From NCBI GenBank assembly GCA_907163375.1, contig CAJQUW010003186.1, positions 1 to 64,000 on the forward strand: a stretch of 64,000 nt of DNA, in the 5' to 3' direction. Below the pieces are notes generated by a model. It saw only the letters and a program-made list of their open reading frames with translations, was not told where the DNA came from and searched no databases. A program made the position numbers and the translations under genes. Origin of the DNA: Prostheceraeus crozeri. Taxonomy: Eukaryota > Platyhelminthes > Polycladida > Euryleptidae. Positions 17,488 to 29,500 of this stretch are shown here, one piece after another (within the stretch, counting starts at the first letter, position 1; each line of letters opens with the position of its first letter).

Positions 17488-18018
17488 TTATAAATCAATG
17501 GTTTGAAAGAGATAAAATAGATACAGCTGGTAACTATCATACAGCGAGCAATGATAACCATACAGGACTTTGGCAGTGTTGAGGTAAGGAGGAAAGAAGC
17601 ATTGGTTATGAACGTAGCTACTACAACGAACAGACAAAATAGGAACACACAAATCCTTAAAACGTTTTGTGACTTCATGATAATGTTGATTCACTCTACT
17701 ATCCCAAGGTGGGAGCAAAATATCATCAATGATTAGATTGGGAAATACTTTCCTCTCCTTACCAGGATTATTACAAAAGATGCGTATAACATTGAAAGCA
17801 GCTAACCATCGTTTAAAGTCAATAAGAAGAGCACTCTCACAAGAAAAGCCATAGTCTTGCAAATATTTCAGATTAAGTCCATGAATGTGTTTTCTCGCCC
17901 ATTGATCAACATTGGGATCGCAGTTGGCATGTTGATGATAGACACTAACAATCTGATATGTCCAATTGTTCATAGCAATAGCACTGAGCTCCTGTACAGG
18001 TTCACCCTCACAATCCAT
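17488..18018 (-). CDS. Exonuclease-like protein, 176 aa
   Basis: It starts MDCEGEPVQELSAIAM, in which Asp-x-Glu is reminiscent of motif I of DEDD 3'-5' exonucleases. An HGLN motif and a later Asp pair (LIIDDILLPP) follow, then Cys/His residues. I remember similar reading frames from invertebrate mobile elements but cannot name the family. If real, it could proofread or trim DNA ends. An upstream acceptor-like TTTTAG before 18018 raises the possibility of an additional 5' exon. Confidence 0.45.
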   Translation of the reverse strand: MDCEGEPVQELSAIAMNNWTYQIVSVYHQHANCDPNVDQWARKHIHGLNLKYLQDYGFSCESALLIDFKRWLAAFNVIRIFCNNPGKERKVFPNLIIDDILLPPWDSRVNQHYHEVTKRFKDLCVPILSVRCSSYVHNQCFFPPYLNTAKVLYGYHCSLYDSYQLYLFYLFQTIDL

Positions 18019-18070
18019 AAAAATGATGATAGAAGCCTAAAACGGAAATTTACACATCTAAGGAAACGTT

Positions 18071-18271
18071 CTATAACATATTACAAAATGAAGAATTACA
18101 TCGATGCTTTTCACGACAAAATACACAAATGATATGATGGCAACGAAGAAGTAAAATGTATCTAATAAGACCACGTCTACGACACTCAAAGCACATAAGC
18201 GAATTGTCATAGGGTAAAGTTAGGAAAGGACTAGCAATTCTCCTTCTTTGATTTGCGTTTTGATGTAGCAT
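18071..18271 (-). CDS. Second RING-finger-like protein, short
   Basis: 66 aa from the ATG at 18271 (a TTG-initiated frame reaches 18319). A RING-like series is visible: MCFECRRR, then LLRCHHIICVFC, then CNSSFC. The spacing suits a C3HC4-type or degenerate finger. The 5' end overlaps the last 41 bp of the gene at 18231-19006. A shorter start at 18196 is possible. Confidence 0.45.
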   Translation of the reverse strand: MLHQNANQRRRIASPFLTLPYDNSLMCFECRRRGLIRYILLLRCHHIICVFCREKHRCNSSFCNML

Positions 18272-19006
18272 TCTTCTCCGACTTGCGCTTCGTACCACTG
18301 CTGTTAAGGATTTGATCAATTATGTCGTCCACGTTGGGTGGTTTCGGAATATATAGGATGGATTCCATATGCATGGAGAGAGAGGCTATTTTATTATCCT
18401 TGTGTCGACCATAATATAGCCCATTCACTTTGAAAAGGATATCCCAAGTACCTTCTCCGAGCTCATCACATCTGATGGGTATTGAATGATCTCCCTCCTT
18501 CTTATAGTAAGTACACCAATGTGATACCGGTAGGCAAATGTGATTACCATCCCAAATCTTTCTATAGGGAGTATCCTTGTCATCTCTCGCCTTCCACTCT
18601 TGAGCAAGAGGAGTAGGAATGTCCATATTTAATGTCACGTACTCCTCAATAATATCAAGTTGGTGGCGAATGTACGGACTCACGGGGATCAGTATGTAGT
18701 CCCCATACTGATTGTGCATTATCTTGACATCCGTGGAAGGGAGCATTCCCGTTTGGAGTACTACGCTATGATCATCATAACGCAAGGCTTGTTTAAATTT
18801 ACGCTGTAGCGGTGTAGGATTATGTACCTTGGATGTTTCTTCCACTGGCCTCAGTTGTAGATGATCTGACCGTAGCGAACCTTGTAACGTTTGACCGCCA
18901 TTTTGTCCTACTAGTGCAGCAGATGGAGTAGATGCCTGAAAATGAAAAAAGATTGTATTAAGTTTACGTTCAAGGGAGGAGAGGGAGGGAAGTAGCGACT
19001 TACCAT
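18231..19006 (-). CDS. Accessory protein conserved in both elements, spliced
   Basis: 235 aa. The unspliced frame starts with GTG, but a donor (GTAAGT) follows immediately after an ATG at 19004-19006 and an acceptor ends at 18936. The 68-nt intron leaves the frame intact from 18935. The element 2 homologue is at 56021-56767; both share a GNGLYYG/VNGLYIG-type segment, an acidic-basic middle, and a Lys/Arg-rich C-terminus (TSKRKSKK) that may be a nuclear signal. No domain recognised. A TATA box (19105-19112) lies about 100 bp upstream. Confidence 0.7.
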
Positions 19007-19104
19007 TTTAGTTGGATAATAGAACAGGGAACTAGAGAGAGAAAATGTGCGTCCGTCACTCGTGTGATTCAACGATGGAATGATTCTCACTGTGGAAGGC
19101 TCGC

Positions 19105-19112
19105 TATTTATA
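19105..19112 (-). promoter_or_regulatory. TATA box TATAAATA for the 18231-19006 gene
   Basis: TATTTATA on the plus strand (TATAAATA on the minus strand), about 100 bp before the start codon. Confidence 0.5.
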
Positions 19113-19379
19113 AAGAAATGCTTGATTCTCATTGGATGATGATCCTCATTGGACAATAACATCAAGTTGATTCCAAATCTGGCATCCGTTTACCAATCCG
19201 ATAGTTCGTTTTGAAGCTACAGCCCAAAACGTCCCAAATTCTAACTCTGTCGTTTTTCACCAATGTCCCAAAATCTTAAATGGCGTCTCACATGTAAACG
19301 AAGGCAGATACGAACAAGCCGATTCTTTCACTGAATTTGTCTCACTCTTAGCTTTCAAACGAGCTATCGCACGACAAAA

Positions 19380-19830
19380 TCCGTCCACTGGAAGCAAGCT
19401 GTCCAGGGGGGGGGGACGTCAGCCGAAAATTTTTTCTCTCCGATTTCGCTGGAAACATCCTTCCTAACCCAAAATTTCACGTAGATTCCGAATCTGGCCT
19501 CCGTTTTCTCATCCGATGCTTCGTTTGGGCGCTACACACCAAAAACATCACACACTATAGCCTCAAGACTAATCCTGGCGGTCGCCCACGTCAACCTAGA
19601 CGGTCGCCCACGTCAACCAGGCGGTCGGACCAACGCACCCGAGTCTCACTCTGTTGTTGCAGAGGGGGGGGGACGTCAGCGAACATGTTGTGAACGTGGA
19701 CCCACCCGGCCGGCACACCACGACAGACCACAACCTCTGTCGTTCCAGAGGGGGGGGGACTCAGACACGAAGCACCACGGCGGCCGACCACGACACTCTG
19801 CCGTGCCAGAGGGGGGGGGACGCAGCGATG
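19380..19830. repeat. GC-rich segment with four long G runs
   Basis: Four runs of 8-10 G occur, each next to AGA/CAG and ACG(T)CAGC-like sequence (near 19407, 19663, 19750, 19811). The segment also contains degenerate copies of GGTCGCCCACGTCAAC (near 19580). It is much more GC-rich than its surroundings. ORFs across it have no recognisable product. Confidence 0.6.
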
Positions 19831-21275
19831 GCCGCCATCTTGCGCGGTCCAGAAGTGGAGTTTTGCTTACTACTAGTATTTTCCTGCGAATAAGCGGCTT
19901 ATCTGACTTTCAAGGCGTAAATCAAGTTGGAGCGGCTTGGGTGCTTCTATTCTTCCCCTCCCACATTTTTGTTGTTTCCACCCGCGAGTGTTGCACAGCC
20001 AACGATCTTCTCTTGCTCCTGGTTAGTCTATACAGTCGCGTCCGGGTGTATAAAATTCTTCTAGTCTGTAAAATTCACAGCACTTGCCTTGTCGTTCACT
20101 GCTACAGACAACAATCCCACGAAGTTCATGATCACAGGTGTATCTTGTATTCTGAGTATCCAAGGTAAAATACTGTCTAAAATTGTCTAAAATCCGCAAA
20201 AATGAATCAACCGTCACAAAGCTTCAGATACACGTATTTCAGTATATTTTCTACCCACAGACAAAAATTTATACAAATCCGATTAGTACTTTTTGAATTA
20301 GAGACGACAACTTGAAGTGTAGCGATTTCAGCAGCTTAATCTGACTGTCTGTTCGACGCATTGTTGTTACTCGGGTGTGCATTGTTGTCTTCTGTCTTCG
20401 TCTCATCCACTGCTATTTGAAATCTTCCCACGACCACTACCCTAACACAACTTTCTTAAGTTAGGCATATTAATGGAAAGGATGTGTTCTGGGCAGTGTT
20501 TTTGAGCGAGCGAGCGGCATTTTTTCAAGTTTTTGATGAGCGGATGAGCGAGCGAAAAAATTATTCTGTGAGCGAAAATTGAGCGAGCGAGCGGTGATTT
20601 TTTGTCGTGAGCGAGCGGTTGAGCGAGCCATTTTTAGAAAAACAAAAAATAAAAGATCAAATAATCAAAAAAGCGAAATATTTGAAAAATCTTTTAAAAA
20701 ATGCTTTCTTTAAAAGTTCTTTTATAGCACATGCATGTATATAACTTGATTGATGAATAAAACATTCGAAGTTTTTCTCTCTTCTGTGGTTCTCACACTC
20801 CTGACGAAATGCATTGAATGCGTGTCTGAATTCTTTTTATGAATATGAACTTATCAAGAAGAAGGTCTTTGTGATCGATGATGCACTCAACATCCGACCA
20901 TCGACACATTATTTATTCACACATCTTTTGAATCGGTCTCCCAAACGTCGCTTCGCCCCATAGATGTATTAATATCTATGCAAATGCAGGAAGACATTAT
21001 AAAATGCTTTCATTTGATAGAAACATTTCGTTGCTGGAACACATCAACATGCAGATCCTTGAGAGACATTCAGTATCGTCAAACGTGAAAGAACTGCGAA
21101 AGAACTTCAAATTTTGGAAGAATTGAAACCAACCAAATTAGGCCTACACACAGACAATCCCCATGTAGGCATATATGGCTTCCACTGTACGGTACATTGA
21201 TTTTAAGACCATGGCCATTGATTCATTTGAACCCTATCCATACCGGACTCTGAAGCGCGTAGGACTGAATCGGCC

Positions 21276-22439
21276 TTAAAAATAGTCAAATAATTTGTAT
21301 GCATATTTTGTAGAATTATATTTCACGTTTTAGCTTAAGGAACTAACATTAATTCTCTTACACACCTGGTAGATTTTAGATAGCGTAATCCCGTTGTGTT
21401 AGCTAGATCTGGTATTTTGATGTAACAGACCTGTCCTCTTATCATCTGAATGGGCAGACTGTTAAATAGGATCTTTTCAATATATAAGTGATAAATATAA
21501 TTTTGAACAGAACGACTTACTCGCCAATTCATTACACATGAGGAGAGGAGAAGCGTTGTTTGTCCTTCTAGTAAGCATTTTTTAAAATTTTTAGACATTT
21601 TAGGATATAAAAATTTTCTTTTAAATCATATTTTGTACCTATTGAAAATTAACTAGTCATTAGCTTGTTTTGTTTTTTTTTTAATTTTGTTACCTTGACG
21701 CACTTTGCTACGTTGAATTGATTTTGCAGCACGTCTTGAGTTGAAGGTGGATTATGTCCCCGCCTCTTGACCTCTACTGGCTGGACTCTGTCCTTCTTTC
21801 AAATGCCTGAGGTACATTTCAGTCAATAGTGACTCTATTTTTTTTGATAGATGCTAATCTTTCCCTATTATAAATATAACTTTTGAGGCTGTGCATCTTA
21901 AATGTACAGGACCGCGCTTGGTCGGGTTTGAGCGTCCAGGATGAAGCGGTCGAAACGCGATCGTCCTGACCAAGTTCCTGTTGATGACCTCATTAAAAAT
22001 AGTCAAATAATTTGTATGCATATTTTGTAGAATTATATTTCACGTTTTAGCTTAAGGAACTAACATTAATTCTCTTACACACCTGGTAGATTTTAGATAG
22101 CGTAATCCCGTTGTGTTAGCTAGATCTGGTATTTTGATTGGAAACAGACCTGTCCTCTTATCATCTGAATGGGCAGACTGTTAAATAGGATCTTTTCAAT
22201 ATATAAGTGATAAACATAATTTTGAACAGAACGACTTACTCGCCAATTCATTACACGAGGAGAGGAGAAGCGTTGTTTGTCCTTCTAGTAAGCATTTTTT
22301 AAAATTTTTAGACATTTTAGGACATAAAAATTTTCTTTTAAATCATATTTTGTACCTATTGAAAATTAACTATAGTCATTAGCTTGTTTTGTTTTATTTT
22401 TTTAATTTTGTTCCCTTGACGCACTTTGCTACGTTGAAT
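21276..22439. repeat. Two direct copies of a ~445-bp repeat
   Basis: Copy 1 is 21276-21718, copy 2 is 21993-22439; both start TTAAAAATAGTCAAAT and end CTACGTTGAAT. They differ by small indels and a few substitutions. The 274-bp spacer has a stem (CTTGGTC/GACCAAG) around 21918-21980. The ends lack the TG...CA of LTRs. The nature of the repeat is not recognised. Confidence 0.85.
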
Positions 22440-22839
22440 CACCTTTACCATCCAAACCAATGTCCCATATCACATGAAATTCACGGTACAACATATTTAG
22501 GTTTTGAGCTTTCTTATCGTGATGTTCATTTGCTCCAACTCATTCATCCCTCCATGGTGTAAAAATCATTTCAAGATGTGAAATCACCAATTTTGGCAGA
22601 TTTTTTAAATTTGAAATTCTACCGAACTTAAGCGAAAAATCTCCTCAATGATGAGGATTTCTGAGTGCACGCTCGCCTGGACAAATAATGGAAAGATGTC
22701 CTCAAACATTATGTTAGAGGACATTTTTCTATTCTGTCTCCTCAGATTGATGTGTAGACCCTACGTAGAATAGCCTACATGTCAAACATAAATACAGTCC
22801 GTTTCATAAATAGTTAGAAATTATCTAGAACAAGGCATT

Positions 22840-24548
22840 TTATAGTAAAACAGTTATTAGAAAAGGACTAAAAGGACTAGACCTTGCCGGCCAGTCTAAG
22901 GTTCGTATTCCTGCCTGTCTTTTATACCACTGAGTTGCATTGGCACGATGGCATGGAGCATTGTCATCCATGAGAATCCAGTCAGTTGATGGATCACCTA
23001 AACTGAATGCTAAAGGATAAACATGTTCTTCAAGCACTCGAACGTAGCGTTCGGAGTTCATGTTTTCCCTCATAACATGCAGTGAACTGCGACCATCACT
23101 CCCAGATGGCTCCATAGATGAGCAATTTCCTGTAATCATCCTGACTCCTCGATGTAAAAAAACGATCAGGAATGTCTTTCGATGATTATGTCTCATACTC
23201 AGGGCATTTGAACGGTCATATTTTTCATCGTTCGTTCGATCTTCCGTTCATTAGCCTTTCAGACCCGTTCGTTCGTTCACCGCTCGATTGACCTATCACC
23301 CCCGTTCCGTTCGTTCATGGCATAAAGCACCCGTTCAATCGTTTCTTGTAAGTCAAAACAATATTCAATTTTGATGGACCCTATATAGTGCTGTTGAACC
23401 TTATACGAGTATAGTGCTGTCGTTTCTAGCTAACATTGACTTTTTCAGAGAAATGTGGAAGCTGGTGATGCTCACAATGACAATGCGAAACATAGGTTGA
23501 CGTCAAACGGTACACTTCACACACGCCCTTTGTATCAAACCCAATTAAACTGGAGCATCATGACAAATTTAGTTGTTTAATGGAAAGACGTGGAACTTTT
23601 TCAGTCCTGCTTCTTCAGTTTTCACCACTGCTAAACCGCATTGATGGTGATATGCTTAGATGTATTAGTAGATGATGAGCAGTAGAATAATTACATGTAT
23701 TTTTGGAACATTAAATCAATAACAAGAGATTGAAGCATTGTGTATTAGCAAGTCTCTTGTCATTATATTCACGAAATGTCATGGAACTCAATGCTTGAAC
23801 AAGCAATTTCGAGGAGCATCAATAGATTTTTCTTTTATCAAAATTTCCGAGGTTTCACTACACCACGAAAGCCCAATGGGTTACTGGTGACCCTTGCCCA
23901 AATTGGCACTTAAATATTTTCAAATTTCAAAATGCTACTTTCGTGAAGTCAATGTGTAAATAAGCAATTTTGGAAAGTATCAAGGATTTTCTACCATTAT
24001 TTGTTATACTGGGTTTCCGGGGCTAAATTACCGTTCAATCACGTTCAATCAAACAAAAAAGCAGTTCGTTCCGATCACAGTTCATCGGCTTCTCAGACAT
24101 GCCGTTCGATAATTCGTTCATCAGAAAATGAAAAAAGTACCGTTCAATCGTTCGTTCAGACCGTTCGTTCAAATGCCCTGCTCATACCTCTGCTGATGTG
24201 ACACGATAAGGAATCCGACCCTCAATGTCATCTGTGTGACATACCAATCTTTGCTGTGCCCTCTCTGGCTATCATGTGGCACTGCAGAGAGCATGCTACA
24301 CGCACCGGTACGGTTTGGTCCTGCAAACGATTGTGGAGGCAGTCTCTCCACCCCACGTGTATGAAGTTAGCGGAACCACCCAATGAAACCACTTTTATCT
24401 TCAAACTTGAATTTCTCGATAACAAATGCGAATTTGTGCAATCTGATCGGGGGTCTGAAATCGATGATGTAAAAATCAGCAAGTAAAATATAGAAGAATC
24501 ACGCTTTAATAAAAAAATGGTTCCGTTGGGTAGTTTCGCTAACTTCAC
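22840..24548 (-). pseudogene. Tc1/mariner transposase remnant, interrupted by a hAT MITE
   Basis: Minus-strand fragments at 22840-23196 (with the catalytic block WILMDDNAPCHRA) and 24181-24548 belong to one Tc1-like transposase that is split by the element at 23200-24180. Both sides contain frameshifts and stops. It is an inactive copy. Confidence 0.7.
23200..24180. mobile_element. Nonautonomous hAT element (MITE), 981 bp
   Basis: Inverted ends CAGGGCATTTGAACG and CGTTCAAATGCCCTG, flanked by an 8-bp duplication CTCATAC(T/C) (23192-23199 and 24181-24188, one mismatch). Subterminal CGTTCGTTC motifs occur at both ends. No ORF of note lies inside. Confidence 0.85.
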
Positions 24549-24659
24549 ACACGTTCATGTAGATGTTGCGATACTACCGTTTTCAGCTGCATTGTTGTGA
24601 AAAATTAAGTTATTTGTGATCATTGAATATCGAAAGAGAGTGACATCTATTATGTCAAT

Positions 24660-24780
24660 ACAAGACAACCAACACCCTTGATTCCCCGACCGCACTCGCC
24701 CGACCTAGGAATTGAACCGAAGTCCGCGGTGGAGACGAGCTCACACCTTCTTCACTAGGCCACGCTGACGGTTCAAAAGG
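24660..24780 (-). repeat. tRNA-derived SINE
   Basis: On the minus strand, an A-box-like TGGCCTAGTG (24753-24762 complement) precedes a B-box-like GGTTCAATTCC (near 24708-24718 complement) at tRNA-like spacing. There is no credible cloverleaf anticodon arm, so this is a SINE head, not a tRNA gene. Confidence 0.6.
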
Positions 24781-25205
24781 AATGCGAATGAAGGCAGAAG
24801 TCATCTCTAAGTGATATCGACAGCTTATTGTCCTTTTATTTGATCAGTGTCACAAATTGGAACACGGCAATGACAACATAAAATTGATTTACTGCGCCTA
24901 TCAGCGAAACTCAGAAGTTGGCTCCGCTAACTTCACAACGAACCACTTTTATCTGTAAACTTGAATTTCTCAGTGCCGACTGCGAATTTGTGGAATCTGA
25001 GCCCAGATTCAAGAGGCTGATCTTGATAAAGAAGAAGTTGCTTCGAATAGGATCTCGCTGTACTAAATAATGGTTCTGGTCGGTACGCCAACTTTACACA
25101 CGTCCCCCCACAGGTAAGTAACGTGAATTGACTTTGTACCGAGTAGTCAAAGAAAGAGACGAAAGACTCATCGTGCGATCTGTATCGCGGAAGTGGGAAG
25201 CTTGA

Positions 25206-25660
25206 GTGGATAGACAACTGCCAGATGAATTATCCCTATCTGACCAGCGACCTCATCTAGCGTTGATCAACGCGATAGGGAAGAGAATAATTATGGGCAA
25301 ACTAGCCGTTCCCTGGGAAGAGAGCATTAGAAATACCCACGAAAGGAAAACTGCCAAATATGAAGAATTTTCCAAATGGAAGCAAGGGTGAAAATGTGAG
25401 CTCATGCCTTCTGAGAGCAGGATGCCGCGATTTTTTTCTCCGTCGGTGAGGATATTTCTTCTCAAAGCCGGTATTTAAGTGTAAAGATAACCATGAAGAA
25501 ATTGAGGGCAAAGGTGGAAGAAGGTAGGACCTGGGCACGACGAGCTGCTGCAGATCAACCATCTCGACAGATACTGAACTTGGTGGGCCGAAATTTCAGT
25601 GACGGCTGGCGCCGATGTCGCAGGTCCTTTTGGGTGCAGCATTTGCTGTTTTACATAATT
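25206..25660 (+). pseudogene. Non-LTR retrotransposon remnant (region after the reverse transcriptase)
   Basis: An open segment with VPWEESIRNTHERKTAKYEE followed, after stops, by pieces resembling the C-terminal region of LINE polyproteins in aquatic animals. It has several stops and is a fossil. Confidence 0.4.
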
Positions 25661-26575
25661 CAACAATTTCGTTTATCAAGTGATTTTATTTATAGCAGAT
25701 TTCTAACATTTATTGATTACTCAGTACTCAGTCACTCATAAGTCACGCATGTTGTCTTCAGCTATTTTTAGGAATTATCTATTATTTTGTCACGATTTCA
25801 TACAAGTTCATTTTCAATTGTCAACACATTACATAGCTTCTTAACGCACCTTACGAACTTTGTCCACGTATTGCGATTCATGTTAGTATATACGTGTACA
25901 TCCAAGTAAGTATGAACCAGAATTGTATACTGATTCATGTGATCAGCATGTAGGATTTAGTTTAGATTATTGGCCATTTCTATAAAAAGAATTCTGTGGT
26001 TATATTCATCAAAATATATTCTTTCAACTAATTTCGTGCAATTGCTAATTCAATACATTGGTATGATGGTCTACATTTTTTCATCGTGTGTTTCAAATTT
26101 AAACTAAAATGAAATGGTGAATTTCACTTCAGCGCCTATAAAAGGTGTTTATTTGATTTAAAGCATGGAATTTGCTCTGAAATAAAAAAGTTTGTAGAAT
26201 TAAGGAGGGTATTATCGAGAAATGAGCGAGCGAGCGGCATTTTTCGATGATTTTGAGGAAATGAGCGGTGAGCGAGCGAAAGCAGAATTTCGATCCGCTC
26301 AAAAACACTGGTTCTGGGTCATTGTCACTTCAAGGGTTGTCGCGACATGACTTTGTTGACCTAGTTCTGTCTGCTAAGATGATGTCAGGCGAAGTCAGAT
26401 TAAGCTGCTGACATCGCTAAACTTCACGTCATCGTCCCTAATTCAAAAAGTACTACTCCGATTTGCATAAAATTTTGCATATGGGTACAAAAATGCACTC
26501 AAATAGGTGTCTCTGAAGTTTTGTGATGATCGATTCATTTCTCTGGATTGTAGACAAATTTGAAAGCGTGGGGGG

Positions 26576-29500
26576 AGAGAGATAACCCAGAAGTACCCAA
26601 TGTATTGAATAAACTTCACTATGCACTCTGTAGTCTTCTACAACAATCAGATACATTCAGTTCAATTACTTAGTGTACTTGATTAATGATTCTACTTACG
26701 TTGACTAATTAGCATGATAATTGTAAATATGGATATTCAGATATTCTACAGGCAATAAGAGTGAAGAAATATAAAACTTGCCTTCCTCCATTGTCACTTT
26801 AGTTTCTTAATGACTTTTGAAATTATGGCATAGAAGGGCAAACTAGGGTTGTCGCATTTATGACAGTTAAGTTGCTTAACAATGGTTCAAAATACCGGAT
26901 GTCTAATTTTAGCTGAAGCTATCAGGAAGCATGCATGTGACGATAACAGATTTTCTAGCTATTGTTATTTATAATTACCCTATTTATCATCATTTGCATA
27001 TGACACTTCAATATTGATGTTTATAACTGAATGATATCTGCGATATCCGTAATACATTTCACACATGTAGTCCAACCACCTAAATAAGTGGCTGTGAGTC
27101 TTAATTAGCAAATTGATAGGTATCCGGAAACTAGAACTTCTGAAAAATCAAAGTTAACAAGTCATCGATACTTCGATTACGTGTTTCCCACGCTTAATGA
27201 AGGATAAAAAATCAAAGCATCTGATTCGATCATAAAAGCAAATTTGCTTCAGTAATTAAATTCTCTTTAATGTACATTTGTAAAATTGCATGCTTGTGGT
27301 TGTGTTCATGTTGAGGGGTCTCCGGTGGGCGATTGTGCACTGGAGACGGGGAGGTGTTCCAGCTATGGGTAAAAAGTCGGATTGCTTCGGAAAGGGTATC
27401 CACCATAAAACTCTCCTCCATTTTTTTCTTGTGGATCGTGAATTGTGATAATGGAATGCGCAATGTCCACCCCGAAGGATGTCGTACGCTGCTTCAACGG
27501 CAGCTCTGCCAGTGTGAATTGCTTTCTCATATAGCCTGCACTACAAATATGAATATTTGCTAATATTTTGTAAACGTTGTTGATCTAATGATTTGAATCA
27601 TTGAAGTATTACTTTGATCGAGCAGACTATCAGATGCCGGGTTGACATCGCTGGTCACAGCATTTCTTCCATTTGTCTCTCGATCGTGCTATTCTTCTAC
27701 ATGTTGGTCCAAACGTTCTCGTCAGGTCGTCTTATCATCTTCTCGGGGGCCTTCCTGTGTTGGTCTTCTCTACTCTCGTGGGTACCACTCTCATTGATGT
27801 ATACTTATTCTTATTACAAGATTGATTGAAGAAACGTTAAATACCTGCAGCTATGTTCGAAAAAATATGGTTGATGAAGACCAAAAGAATCAAAATTGTG
27901 AAGCAAGAAATCATGTATCTTAGTAGATACTTCATGGCACTTGTGTTGCTTCATTGTAGGTATAGATTTTATTCTTCAACTTTTCTTTTTTTTTATTCCC
28001 ATAAATAGATTCTCAAGACTTTTTATGTCTTGCTTACGACTTCTAATGTGTTCTGATAGAAAATGCTGTATTCCCAAAAACTGTACAAATAGAGTGCTAA
28101 GTTAATTATTAGAGTAGCGAAAAGTTTAGTGTCTAATTAGACTAAGTGTCGCATAGTATCAATTTTAATGGAAATTATCAAATTCATAATGAAGCTAGTG
28201 GACTAGAAATAAGAAATACTGCACGCTAGACTAGTTATAAACTTCTAATCACTAAATTTGAGAAATTTCCAAAATATTCAGAATAGCGCAATTTCCGATT
28301 AATCGTGCCCTGAGTTGTATGATTCGGAATCGCGCCCGCCACTAGCTTGCATTTTAATGATTTCACACACGTTCAAAATTAGTTTTATGCCTATTTAATA
28401 CTTAGTCTCATTTTATGCTTCATGTGATTTATACAGTTTGAGTAGCTTCTTGCCACTTTTCTTCCATGATAGCTTCTTATTCCCTTTCAACCAAAAGTTG
28501 TCCTCTCTAGTGAACGGCATTCTCAAGTAGAAAGAGAACTCTTAGCCATAGAGTAAGCATTAGGTATAGTGTCGACTCAAAAAAGTATTTGTATACAGTG
28601 AAAATTTTTATATGAAAAGATTCAGCCTTTTGCAGAGATAACGTTCCTGTGGTGCAAAAAAATATTTGAGCAGCCTTTTAAAAAGCTAAATTTTTGCAAA
28701 TTATTCCTGTGTTTATCTACTATCGACATGAACCTAATATACAAGTATGTGAAACATGTTGGATATCAAAAGGAATGAATACTTGCTAACACGCATCTTA
28801 ATTGAGCGGAACTTAAGCTGATTATCAAGAGAATTTCATTATCCGCATTATAATGCAAGTCTTCATGAAAAACTTGAGATCTCATTGTGCATATTGGCTG
28901 AAATTTCAAGGTTTAAATTCCATTTTCATCGGTGTGATTTTATGATTCACTAAATTTATGTTTCATTTCTTGAATCTGAATAGTAACGTGGACGTATTTA
29001 CATCTTTTCAAGTTAATTGTGATCATTGTATTTGATGATATTATTTTGCTTTTCCAGTGTCAGGTATAGTTTGTGATATGATCACGCTTAAGAAAATACT
29101 CTTATAAAGAAGTTTGAGAATTAAAGTAACAACAACCTTCGAAATGCTAATTTAGCGAATATTACCTCTCCAAAACTGTCAAGATCTGTAAAATACAATT
29201 ATTCCTTCTGCATTGCAATCATGATCAGTCAATTCCGTGGTTACTTCTTCAAAACTGCAAAAATTTGCATATCTCGCATTTGGCATCAATACCCAGAGTT
29301 GATTCAATAAAATCGAAACTGTATGCACATTGGGGAGTTAACTGATACTGAGTTGCTACTCTACCTAATATACTTACTCTATGCTCTTAGCTTTGGTGCT
29401 CGGCTTGAAGCTACCTCCTGAACGCTGAATCACTTTTCATTTAAGATTCTTGCTTCTGACTGATCAAGCGCCTAATTGCCACTGTAAAAACATTGTCGAT

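Larger units (their letters stand above)
1..19200. mobile_element. Polinton/Maverick element 1 (left end outside window, right end unresolved)
   Basis: A virus-like Polinton recognised by its complete core gene set: protein-primed polymerase B, integrase with chromodomain, packaging ATPase, adenovirus-type protease, double-jelly-roll capsid protein and a penton-like protein. Gene order from the polymerase rightwards is close to that of element 2. The left terminal repeat lies before base 1, so the inverted repeat cannot be matched to find the right end. The last supported gene starts at 19006 with its TATA box at 19105-19112, so the right end lies somewhere after about 19.15 kb; 19200 is a placeholder. 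No frameshift or internal stop is evident in the core genes, so this copy may be recent. Confidence 0.9.
20494..26310. mobile_element. hAT-type DNA transposon, 5.8 kb, no transposase recognised
   Basis: The ends are CAGTGTTTTTGAGC (20494) and GCTCAAAAACACTG (26310), flanked by an identical 8-bp duplication GTTCTGGG (20486-20493 and 26311-26318). CAGTG ends and an 8-bp duplication are hAT hallmarks. Both ends are enriched in GAGCGAGCG motifs. The interior contains other nested repeats but no hAT transposase, so it is nonautonomous or gutted. Confidence 0.85.
20155..26575. mobile_element. Older DNA element with long diverged inverted repeats, split by a hAT element
   Basis: About 190 bp at 20155-20345 recurs inverted at about 26400-26575 at roughly 80% identity by eye (for example CAGATTAAGCTGCTGA and AATTCAAAAAGTACTA). 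No transposase is visible between the arms other than in the nested insertion. The arms suggest a nonautonomous transposon or foldback element. Confidence 0.55.

Noticed and set aside
19591-20168. ORFs in the GC-rich island
   Set aside because: Composition-driven frames through G runs with no domain and no promoter.
21918-21980. Second hammerhead ribozyme (GGATGAAGCGGTCGAAACG)
   Set aside because: The CUGAUGA core is not met and the stems do not fit; only a simple CTTGGTC/GACCAAG stem is certain.
21276-22439. Pair of LTRs of a small retrotransposon
   Set aside because: The repeats lack TG...CA ends, a primer-binding site and any coding sequence in the 274-bp spacer.
24660-24780. A tRNA gene
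   Set aside because: A- and B-box-like sequences are present, but no cloverleaf with a plausible anticodon arm forms; it fits a SINE.
27230-27563. Overlapping 76-77-codon ORFs on both strands
   Set aside because: No domain, no promoter or splice context.
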